Positions 54,212-64,000 of a stretch of 64,000 nucleotides of DNA are shown here, piece after piece; positions within the stretch are counted from its first letter, which is position 1, and each line of letters begins with the position of its first letter. Both the position numbers and the translations under genes were made by a program. This DNA is from Lutjanus erythropterus (lineage: Eukaryota > Chordata > Actinopteri > Lutjaniformes > Lutjanidae), in contig CM034605.1 in the NCBI GenBank assembly GCA_020091685.1, forward strand, positions 26,547,010 through 26,611,009. Reading direction: 5' to 3'. Under the pieces are notes generated by a model. It was given only the letters and a program-made list of their open reading frames with translations. It made no database searches and was not told the origin of the DNA.

Positions 54212-57200
54212 GTTGTTTACATTTGTACTGCATATTGCCCAAATTTAAAAAATAATGCCTGTTTCCTAATGTGATTTCAATGGAAGTGATGAAGGACAAA
54301 ATCTACTGACATTGGTTTATACAGACAATTTAAGTGAAAGCTCAGAGGAGGCTTCAGCAGACTGATTTGGTCAAATCAAATCTGAGCATCTTCAAAAGTT
54401 TTTTGTACTTAATTCCCTCTTTGTATGATAAACCCTCCATTGTGGCTCGGCAGGAAAACAAAGAGGGAGTTTTATGCTAAAATGAGTGTAACTTTATAAG
54501 ATACCCAGTTGATCTGAATGAATCACACTGCTTAAGTCTCATATTACCTCCAGCTTTACTAAAGAAAGTGAGGGCAGATTTTACCCCTCATTACTTACAC
54601 TGGAATTCTTGTAAGAACAGATATGTTGTATGGACAGAATGAAAACTGAAAACTGTCTGTATGTGCATGTAGGCATGCAAGTGTTTTTGTTACGACAGAC
54701 GTGACTCTTTCCCTTTAATTATGAATAGAAAAACCAACCTTTGAAATTTCTTTTGATCATTTTTAGTGTTTTTCATTTCCGAATTACAGCCCCGGTGTCG
54801 ACTCATTTATAAAATTTATTGTCGGCGTTCAAAGTTCATGAGCGTGCAAACAGCAGCTGAGGAAAAAACTCATCAAGAAGTACATTTAAACTAATTCACC
54901 AGCTGTTTCCAAGGCTAAGACAGTCTGGTCCTTAAAGTGCTCAGAGAAAAGTGAAACATCTAAGTGGGCGAACCTCATCTGATGAAGACCACATGCTATG
55001 ATTGAAAGTTACAGAACAGCAACAACAGTAATCTGATTATTTTTTGCTAAATTTATTATTTTCTCAAAAGATTTATTGTTTCTGATACTGATTCTTAATC
55101 ATTATAGTTTGTGCGTTCAAAGTTGACTCTGTAATATTATATGATGTTATGGATGTTTTGTTTCTAAAATAAGTTCAAATAGAAAATGACAGTGTTTATT
55201 TGAATATTGGCCAATATCTAAACATATGATACCACTTATGACATCCAGAGCATAAACTAATCAACTCTTATTTAATTTGCAATTAAGTCCCAAGATGTGC
55301 TTTTGTTAAAAACAGATGTTCAGAGGGAGCTAGCGTGGGTCACCAATAACAACATGAGTCATTACCCTTCAGAATCTGTTGCAGTTTGTCTTTCAACTGG
55401 TTCCAATAATCATCAAACTTGAGCTGTATTAGTGAGGAGTCCCATATGGGAGAGAAACAGTTGTTTATCCAAAGGAAGGTTCTGAAAAATGACCAGAAAT
55501 CCAAGTAAGTTTAACCATATCAGTCTTTGCAAATGTAATGCTGCAGGATGTGGCAGTGGAGTTTTTCAATCCATAGAACGCTGTGCAGTCTATCGAAAGT
55601 GACGTAAAAGGCTGAAAATGACTGTTTTCACACGAACGGAGTGAATTTAGATGTCTTGGACACGTTTCAGGGAATGAATGATAAACAGCCTTTTTTATCT
55701 AAGCAGAATTATAGAGTTATGTGGGTTTCAGCTGACAAAAGCAGTATTCAAATGCATTGTCTCCTATTGTGATTGGAGGGGATATGCTACTTCTGTAAGA
55801 GATTTGCAGAAATCACTGTCCATTGTGATGCCGGCTTGTTTCTATCAATCTGTATCAGGCTTCCGGCTCTTATAAATACCGCTAGCCTTAAATAGCAATT
55901 TGCCAGTTTGATCAGTTAAGAGCTTTTGACAGCAGTGTCATTGAGCAACTTTTTTCCGAGATGAAGCGGGGATCACTCCGTTGCCCTCATTGATACTGTA
56001 CTCCGTTGGTGGGATTAGCTTCAAATCCTCTCCCTCTCTAAAACCCTCAGTAGGGAGCGCAGTCATTGAACCTGCTGTAACGGAGCTCTCTTCTATTTTT
56101 ATTCCTTTTGCTCTTAGTCAGCCTTGGTGCGAAAACATCAAAGCACATTTGTAGTTCAGCAAAAGGAAAACCAAACCTCTCATTTATAACTGGTTCACAG
56201 CTGAATTAATTATTCATTCAGATTACCGTTCACCACCACGAACAACAGGAAGATAGGACGAGACACACAAACACGTACACAAATTCTCTCAAAGTGCCTC
56301 AGAAAAGTGAAGGGCAGATAATGAGAGCGGCTGCCGTGTTTTCGCTGTGCTAAAAAGCTCTCACCTTCTGAAAAATCGCCCGAAAGAGCACAGAGTAGAG
56401 GTTTACTCCACAGTCCCAACTCCAAGGTGTTTTTAAGCAGATTAGTAGGTGTTTTGAAGCAGATAAGCATACAGATTAGCAGAGTTTCTCTGCAGTGGAG
56501 TTAAGAGTTAAAGCCTTTAGTGTCTCTGACGGGTAATTGGGCTCCTGGCAAGACAAACAACATCATACATAATCGCAATCAATGAAGTACCGATATGCAA
56601 AGCACATTTAAATGAAACAATGCAAAGTGCTACAGATGGAGCTAATGGGGTAGTCTATCAGGGACACTTAAACAGGACTAAAGCACACAGTGTGGATGAG
56701 TCACCAAGGTCATGGATTTCATCTGTGAGTTTGTACAACAATTCAGTCATTGTCAGTCACAATAAAAATCCTGTATTTTACACAGTGAATGTGACATTTT
56801 ATACCTTGACTTCTTTGTCTCAACAAACGATTCAGTTTAATTTGCATGCATTTGTTTTCATGTGTGGACTTGAAGCAGATTTTCCATCAGGCTGTAAACT
56901 CTACCTGCAACTTGTGTTGTTGGCACGACACCAGCTGTGTGTCTGTGCAACAGAAATGGCATGAGAAGTGCAAAATAGCTTGTCGTCTGCAACACTTTGG
57001 CTAGTCGATTTAGACGTGTATGTATTTTGTAGCTTGTCCTCCATTTCTGCTCTGCAGCGTTTAAAACTGATAGAACAGAGAGACAGAAAAGGCAGAAGGC
57101 ATGAAATGCTTCTCAGATATTTATTGAAAAAGTATAGAGATGTTTCGATATCATTTTTTCCCTTCTGGATACCAATTCTGATACATGAGGTTTGTATACT

Positions 57201-57453
57201 GGTGAATATGGAGTACCGATCCGATACCAAAATTACATCCAGGCACTGCAACAGTCAGCTTTCTCTGGTGTATTTAAGTATAAAAAAACACAAATAGAGC
57301 AACTTGAATTAAGACGGAGGATCAAATATGCATTAATGATGTTCATTCAGTAACGCAAACATTCAAAAGTATGGAGGGTGGGCCGGTCAATGTAGGCCTG
57401 GTGCGCCACCAGTCTTGCTGTACACAGATCGAAATAAATTATGCGATATTGGA
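54212..57453. other. Mostly unique non-coding DNA
   Basis: No gene is supported. 55690-56620 is repeat-poor and complex (TAGCAATTTGCCAGTTTGAT, ACAGCTGAATTAATTATTCA) and may hold conserved elements. 57133-57245, with TAGAGATGTTTCGATATC and GTACCGATCCGATACC, is a fragment of a TAGGGATG-type MITE. Overlapping 100-codon frames at 56620-57297 on both strands have no motif. Confidence 0.4.
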
Positions 57454-57712
57454 TCTAGAGCTTCAACAGTTAGCCGATTATTCATCCATTGGAAGAAAAT
57501 TAATTGTCAACTGTTTTGATCATTGATTAATCATTGTCATCGTTTCATAATTTTCGTTTTTCTAGTTTCAGCTTCTTAAATGTGAGGCTTTTCTTTGCCA
57601 TATATTACGGTTAATGACGAGTCTCTGGGTTTTGGACTGTTTTCACATTTTTTTGACATTGTGTAGGCTAGATAATTAATTGATTAATTGTGAAAATAAT
57701 CTGCTGGTTAGT
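57454..57712 (-). mobile_element. GCTGCAAC-type MITE, reversed
   Basis: The internal words are reversed relative to other copies: AGTTTCAGCTTCTTAAATGT and GTCTCTGGGTTTTGGACTG. The outer ends are TCTAGAGCTTCAACAGTTAG and AATAATCTGCTGGTTAG. It is the only minus-orientation copy noticed. Confidence 0.75.
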
Positions 57713-58565
57713 GCTAATGCATAATACTGAGCAATGGATCACTAATCACTAACCTAACTCTTCCCGTAGCCGTTTCACATTAAAAGCCTGCCAGTGCTCT
57801 GTGGATGGTTCACTCCTGCAGTGAGTCAGTGGCAGGAGGGAGAGGTCCTGGACCCGATCCGAAACTCACCCTTAAAAAAAATAAAATAAAAATAACTGAA
57901 CCCAGGATGCATGGATAAATTTTCAAAAAGAACGACCTGATCCGAAAAGGACCCGAGAACAGTCGAACCTGATCTGAATAGATACAAAGATAATTAGAAG
58001 AGATGCAGCACTGGCAGCAGGGTGATGCACCTCCTGTTTAACAGCATCTGCAGTCAAAAACTGCAAATTCACTGTTCATACTTTAATCAAAACAAATATT
58101 CCACCGGTTAGACAATCACACATCACATAATTAGAGCTTGTAGCAGGTCCATTAAGATCCGCTCCGGTATTTCACACAGACCTGAAACCTGCTGCAGTAC
58201 AAACCATGCACTGCGCATGTATAGCTAGAAGGGGAGACGTGGAACTAAAGCTTTATTTATCTGATAAATATTCAAGGTAATTCTGTGTAATTCTCTGGTT
58301 ATCACTATTAGCAGACTCCAGTCTACAGTGGTCTCCCCACACACACTTCACTGCTAAACCACAGTTTAATCCTGTGACAGCTGTCTCACACCGCAAGTCT
58401 CATGTTCAGTGGACCTGCTGTCTGGACGGGCTGTCAGAGACACAGAGTACACTGTGTAAGCTCAAATGCTCAAATGAATTATTTGTAGTAAGTAGTAAAT
58501 ACTTAAAATTTGTTTAGAGGTATTACTGAGCTAAAATGTTAAGTTTCATTTACTTTCTTTTTTGC
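57713..58565. other. Non-coding with probable repeat debris
   Basis: GGACCCGATCCGAAACTCAC and GACCTGATCCGAAAAGGACC, with AACCTGATCTGAATAG (57850-57980), resemble a GGGTCGGGTT-type fish repeat in reverse. The boundaries are unresolved. No gene is seen. Confidence 0.4.
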
Positions 58566-59818
58566 AGGGGTGGAAGTAACTAATTACAAATACTCAAATT
58601 ACTGTTTTGGGGTGCTTGCACTTTTATGAGTAGATTTTCAAGTCAGTACTTTTACTCGTACTAAAGTATGCGTTACAAGATGTACAAGATGTCTACTTTT
58701 AAACCCATAGTTGAGTACAAAGGAGAATCTGAATTAATGTCCAAAACTTTCATTTGCATTTTAGTAGCCAATCAGGTGATCTGATCACAAACGGGCCAAT
58801 GAAAACACTGACATACAAATGAAAAACAAAGCAAAGGCTGCGGCAGCACACATTTAACCAATTAAAAATGTATTCATGGATATTTATATCATATTTTGAC
58901 AGGAAATTTAACTTGGACTTAAAATGAGCAAAAAATGGACAAAAAAAAAACAAACAGAAAAAAATCGAAAATGAGAAAAACAACATGCTTTGTATCTTAA
59001 AAATGATTAATGATTACTCAGTCGCGTTTGCGTTTTCAACTATTGGTTCAGGAAAATACAACCAGATATTCAAGCCTTTATAACCTTCAACTTTTGAATT
59101 TATGAACTCAAGAAAATTGCAACAACTGATTGCCTCAATTTATTTGAATATTGTTAACATATTCTGGTTTACAGTTTAACAGTGAGACAAAAAGGGGTCA
59201 CAGAAGGTATAAAACCGCTGGAGGTTGACCTCGGGCTCACCTGCACAAACAAGCAGTAGAATGTTTTGAGTGGAATATTGTGCAGGATGGAATTAAATGA
59301 GCATTTTAAATGGTCTCCTTGTTCATACATGGAGGTGTTTTTTAACAGTGGTGTTTGTTGCTAGCTAACTATTGCACAGTTATATTTAGACAGAAAAAAA
59401 ATAACAGTTTGATATCTCTGTTTACATAACTCCTTATGATATTATTCCAGTGTGTGCCAATAGTTCAATTTCTCCTTCTCTCTCACACACGTTCTTTATT
59501 CAGGAGCTTCTTAAATGAATGGAAATTGTTGCACGCCAAAGTCAAACAGTCACGTCAGTCTCACACAAAAAGAATATCATGATGTGACTCCATGAATAAT
59601 TCAAACACATATGTTAAACATGGCAACCAAATATTCTCAGTAGGAGAGTGCACTCAGTATAGTGCCTTGCAACCTGAAAGAATATTTGGACGTAACCTCG
59701 GTAATCACCAACATTTTAATCAGTAACTGTAATTTAATTACATTTTTTTTTCCAGTAACTGTAATGGGTTAGAATGTAGTTTAATTAGATGTAACTTGTC
59801 ACTTTCCAGCACTGCTAG
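58566..59818. mobile_element. Possible TIR element (GGTGGAAGTAACTAATTAC ends)
   Basis: GCAGGGGTGGAAGTAACTAA on the left resembles, in inverse, the right end AGATGTAACTTGTCACTTTC followed by CAGCACTGC. TACAAATACTCAAATTACTG and CAGTAACTGTAATTTAATTA are subterminal. The ends belong to the GTAACTAAGTAC-type repeats; whether they are one element or two fragments is uncertain. The interior is AT-rich with no transposase. Confidence 0.4.
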
Positions 59819-59839
59819 TATCCTGTTAGTGGTTAGTTT

Positions 59840-60452
59840 TGTTATTATTAGTGTATGAATTCTTGAGTTAGGACCAAAAGTATGTGCTGAGTCCAAGTGG
59901 ACATTTTTGTCAGATGTAATGAAATTTCCTTCAGGTGTTACTGAAATATCACGATTTCACGAGAATGAGATGGACCTACGGGTAAAGTGACACACAGCTT
60001 TGGTCACCAGAATCTAAGCAGGTCATCCTTAAGTCCAAGTGAACGTTTGTACCAAATTTGAAGAAATTCCATCTGAGCCTTCCTGAGCTATCAAGTTCAT
60101 GAGAGTGGAACAGACGTGAGGTTGCAGGAACCTTTGACCACCCAAATTTAATCAGTTCATCTTTGAGTCCAAGTGGCAGTTTGTTGCAAATTTGAAGAAA
60201 TTCCCTCAAGACACTCTTGAGATATTGCGTGACCTGAAAACATAATGCCTGTGGCCACGACTGTCACCGTTGTGGAGCCATAAAGGTTTTAAAAAAAATA
60301 GTGAATCACAGAGGTCCCTCGACAAATGGTCATGAATGTCCACAAAAAGAATTTGGCTGTTGGGTCCAGTAGTGTGCAAGATTTATGTTTGTTGGTCAAA
60401 CATGCAAGCGATCGCATGATCCCCTCCATGTTTATGTCTGCTGGAGGTAACT
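59840..60452 (-). repeat. Interspersed repeat with CCACAGGCATTATGTTTTCA core, reversed copy
   Basis: This is the reverse complement of the family at 31405-31816, from CTCCTCCAGG-type words near 60450 back to the tandem inner unit. GTCCAAGTG with GTTTG and CAAATTTGAAGAAATTCC occurs repeatedly (59895, 60034, 60166), showing a roughly 130-base internal duplication here. CATAATGCCTGTGGCC and CACAGAGGTCCCTCG mark the shared core. The minus-strand 77-codon frame simply reads two duplicated units. Confidence 0.75.
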
Positions 60453-60793
60453 ACTGTATATGGGAACACTCCTGTTGAAAACTGCAGTCACCCAATTACA
60501 AGTCAACAAGAAAATAGATGAAGCTTTGGTGCTCTTGTACATCATCTCTGCAGTGCAGTGCAGCGCCCCCTGCTGGGCACTGTGGTATTACTGTCAGGCA
60601 CCATGGAGGCAAGCAAAGATTAAAAACACAGAGGTCTGTGGGGTCACGCTGTGGAGGCTCCCTGTAGTACACTGTAGTCCATCCATCTGCCAACACACAC
60701 ACTCAATCATCCACACACACACACGCCTGATCCTCGGTGTACAGACCCTGTGTGTATTCATTTTCCATTGCTTTTATAGTCGAAGATGTAGCC
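60453..60793. other. Non-coding, no gene seen
   Basis: Contains AGCGCCCCCTGCTGGGCAC, a motif frequent in fish repeats and similar to CTCF-type sites (CCCCCTGCTGG). A CA run lies at 60708-60723. The frames have no motif. Confidence 0.4.
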
Positions 60794-60965
60794 CAGGGCT
60801 GTAACAAATGATTACTTTAATTGTTGATTAGTCTGGTAATTATTTTCTTGATTAATCAAAAAGTTGTTTGGTCCATAAATTGTCAGAAAATGGTGAAAAA
60901 GTTTGATCAGTGTTTTTTTTTTTTTTTCCCCCCACAACCCCAAAAATATTCAGTTTACAGCAGCC
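60794..60965 (+). mobile_element. GCTGCAAC-type MITE, 5' half
   Basis: CAGGGCTGTAACAAATGATT, TTGTTGATTAGTCTGG, TTGTTTGGTCCATAAATTGT and CAGAAAATGGTGAAAAAG, then CCCCAAAAATATTCAGTTTA. It breaks off where the family continues. A T16 run interrupts it. Confidence 0.75.
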
Positions 60966-61237
60966 GAACTGCACAGGACTGGACAGCCGAACTGGACTTC
61001 CTAGACATTGTTTTCAAAAGTAACATTGCATATAAAGTCAGTGTAAAAGCAGAAAACTGTAAACTTTGTATGACGGCTTGTACTGATTCACGCTCATACT
61101 GTAGGGAGATGCCACTGCAGCAATGGCGGCTTGTTAATTTAGTGGTATTTCGCCAGATTCGTCTATATGTATGCTTAATATAAGCTGTGTTTTTACATAA
61201 TTTTTAGCTGGGTTCAAACCTACTAATGCAGGATGAT

Positions 61238-61528
61238 GCCGCTATTGTAAGATTTAGGAGGATTTATAAGCAGACCATGTCAGAAATGGAATATAATATT
61301 CAGAAGTAATTTTTCATTAGTGTATAATCACCTGAAAATAAGACTTATTGTGTTTTTGTTGCCTTAGAATGACCCGTTTATATCTACGTCCACAGAGGAC
61401 TGCATTGTGTCTAAAGTATCCCAGAATAGTCAAACCAGACATCGGCTCTAGAGAGTTTCACAGCCAGTGAAGTTTTTTTTTCTACATTCTTCTAAGGGAT
61501 GCCATGAATCCTACACACTGGTCCTCAG
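61238..61528 (+). repeat. GGTCC-ended interspersed repeat, longest copy
   Basis: GTAAGATTTAGGAGGATTTA, AGAAATGGAATATAATATTC, CATTAGTGTATAATCACCTG, TTAGAATGACCCGTTTATAT and ATCCTACACACTGGTCCTCA are in family order. Copies occur at 6264-6430 (reversed) and 33470-33625. Confidence 0.7.
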
Positions 61529-61584
61529 GTTCACACTTTTTCATGCAGGGACAGTTTTACAAAAGAGCCTTGGTCTTTAGAGTC

Positions 61585-61804
61585 AATGGTAAATGGACTA
61601 CATTTGTATAGCTCCTTTCTAGTCTTCCGACCATTAAAGCACCTTTACAGCACATGTCATCATTTATCCATTTGCACACACATTCATACGCTAATGGTGT
61701 GGTGCAAACCTGCTCATCAGGAGCTCACCTATACCCAGCTGTACACATGCACACTCACATTGATGGCTGATACCAGGGTTCAGTATCTTGCCCAGGGACA
61801 CTTT
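61585..61804 (-). repeat. Interspersed repeat ending GCAGTGCATTTACCAT, reversed copy
   Basis: ATGGTAAATGGACTACATTT, ATAGCTCCTTTCTAGTC, AGGAGCTCACCTATACCCAG and GGGTTCAGTATCTTGCCCAG are reverse complements of words at 33626-33865. The + strand frame at 61586-61816 is not a gene. Confidence 0.75.
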
Positions 61805-64000
61805 AAGAACTTTTAGAACAAGATTTGTATACAATTAAATTACATAAATATGCATTCGTTCTGTATTTCATACCGGCAATATGTTACAAAACACGAAACG
61901 TCTTCATGAACTCTACCAGGCCAGTTGCCTAAGACAGCCTTTTCTACGAATGCTGAGACACACTCTGCATGCGTTTCAGCAACTTTGCTTTGTAGTAAAA
62001 GAGTTCAGGTAGTAGACTGACCTGCCTGCAGTCCAGACCCGTCTCCCATTGAAAATGTGTGATGCATTATGAAGCACAAAATACCTGAGGTTGTATATCA
62101 GCCAAGAATAAGAAAGAAATTCACTTTCAAAACTTCGACAAGTTGTGTCCTCGGTTCCCGAATGCTTACGTTTAGTGTTAAAAGAAAAGGTGATGCATCA
62201 CAGAGGTAAACATGCTCCTGTCCAGACTTTTTTGGAATGTTGCAATACTGCATGTCGCAGGCATGAAATTAAGAATGAGTGTATATTTTACAAACAGCAA
62301 TAAAGTTAAGCAGTTTGACAATTAAATATCTTGTTTTTGTACTGTATTCAGTTGAATATAGGCTAAAATGGATTTGCTAATCATTGCATTATGTTTTTGT
62401 TCATGTTTTGCACACCGTTACAACTTTTTTTGGAATCAGGGTTGCATAATCACCTCTATAAAGTGTACAAAGTTGATTTGTGTTAGCAAACAGCCGCCTT
62501 TTTCACATGCAGCATTATTCATATTTGTTTTTGTTTTGTGTAGCTCCCCACCAGCATCCACCACCGTCCAGCACTCTGACCTGCTCCGATTCAATTAACA
62601 TCTTGCTTACTTGTTCATTCTTCTACATCTTACCTGGGAACAAACACACTCACAATTTCTGACTGGCTTCAAACAATGTGCGCCTTCTACTACTTGCTAA
62701 TTACTTGAACAGGCCAGCTGAATCCATCTACAGGGGCAGGAGTCTCTCAGCTGGAGGTCTCCCTGTTACTCGTGTATTTGACTGTGTTTTTGTGTAAACC
62801 TGCACAGTCTCATGGCAGCGGCCGGGTTTAACATACCTACTCACAAAGAGGTATAACCCTCACCAGCTTACAGCTTGGATAAAGCCTCCTGCCTGCGCTG
62901 TGAATGAAATAAACATGCTTTGGTTATTATTCTGCCTCTACCTTTTGGCAGCCTGCTGGCCATGTTACATAACACTACATGCCTGCGAGAAAGGGGCACA
63001 GACATGCCAGATGTGTGGCACTCAAAGGAGCGCGAGGGAGGGAAATGCATGCCTTCTGTTTTGAAATATGTCGGCGCAGCTGCTTTTTGTGCCGCTCAAA
63101 GACGCTGCCGCGTTTAGACGCACCTCATCCCCACTGGAGTTTGCATCTTATCAGCTGTTTGTCCTATAATTTGTCTGCCTGACAGCCAGGCATCTAATGT
63201 GAGGACTGGACCGCATCCATCTCTGAGCTCACTGTGTCCTCCGCTGTCTGTCCGTCTCAGTCTGTCCCGGCTTTGATCATGTTCGGCTTTGGAATGAGTC
63301 AGACGTGAACACGCACCGACGAACAACCCACACAGATCCTGCACGCACACACACACGTATGAAGCTTAGAGTCTTTCACTGATGCTTCTACGCTTCACTG
63401 CTCAGCCTCCTAACATGTCTGAATCCAGGTGGGCAGGGATGTACGTATACATTGCCTGCTGTAGGATTGTCCCTTTTTTTGCATTAAATCCTGTAATCCC
63501 TCTTCCATATGTGTGTAATGTATTGTGTTACTCATCCTAACTCTAAAAATATGTTACACTGTCAACAAGACACATTTCTGTGCGCACATTGGACGCCGCA
63601 CTTGAATAAAGCGATTCTCCGATAATTTATTCTTTCTTGGTTCAGTTTGCAAAATGGCTTGGCGCTCCGTGTCATCCAGGTCTCACTGAAATATATGGGA
63701 TACCGCCTGCTTTTTGACATTATCACAAAAGCTCATATGAGCACTGTCAGCAGCCTCAGAGGAGGAGGTCACTACCTCCCTGGGAATAAAAAGTCCCCAA
63801 AGCCCAGATGTGTGGCTCAGCCAGGGAGCTTAATCTGAATTAAGGAAACTTTCAATTACGTGAAAGAATCTCATTCATTTTTCCAGGCCAAAGTCACCTT
63901 GCCCTAGCAAATTCTATTATTGATGTAATTAAGATTAATTAATTAACAAATCACTTTTAAACTGAACTGCACTGATTTCTTCACACCTGTACATGAGTTC
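61805..64000. other. Mostly unique non-coding DNA
   Basis: No gene is supported. 62640-63260 and 63600-63960 are repeat-poor and complex, with words such as TGTAATTAAGATTAATTAAT near 63934, and could hold conserved elements. Overlapping frames of 60-80 codons at 62868-63356 on both strands show no motif. A CA run lies at 63343-63355. Confidence 0.4.

Overview
This window looks like ordinary nuclear DNA of a ray-finned fish, most likely a percomorph. It is AT-rich, has no operon structure, and has no intact protein gene. It is packed with short inverted-repeat DNA transposons, decayed LINE fragments and minisatellites of kinds I know as abundant in perciform-type genomes. Family assignments come from memory of such repeats plus copy-to-copy comparison inside the window; no database search was possible. 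None of the open frames of 60-154 codons looks like a conserved complete protein. The long ones fall in simple or tandem repeats, in mobile elements, or in compositionally biased stretches. I see no rRNA, tRNA, CRISPR array or prokaryotic feature.

Layout. 1-9 kb: unique sequence, a diverged interspersed repeat (2117-2960) holding a perfect AT palindrome, and a terminal-inverted-repeat (TIR) element with an internal 40-bp minisatellite (4731-5543). 9-16 kb: a LINE fragment, a 180-bp tandem array interrupted by a 21-bp minisatellite (11998-13205), and a 1.6-kb TIR element (14127-15742). 17-21 kb: a second TIR element filled with a tandem array (17488-18546), a second LINE fragment, then the only convincing gene-like signal, a CpG-rich stretch ending in a consensus splice donor (20236-20644, + strand), read as a promoter plus non-coding first exon. 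21-31 kb: GCTGCAAC-type MITEs, an L1-like ORF2 remnant, and long repeat-poor blocks that resemble conserved non-coding DNA. 31-45 kb: a dense transposon cluster, including a hAT-like MITE with 8-bp target duplications (34835-35714). 45-64 kb: more MITEs, a second copy of the 21-bp minisatellite (48953-49885), a long hairpin element (50655-50780), an RTE-like LINE 3' end, and repeat-poor blocks.

Interpretation. The pattern of repeat-free, TAATTA-rich islands between repeat clusters fits an intergenic desert or a very long intron, with transcription possibly starting at about 20.3 kb on the + strand. I did not find a new biological system. The most worthwhile leads are the candidate first exon, the two unrelated TIR elements that each carry a minisatellite core, the 126-bp hairpin, and several enhancer-like blocks.
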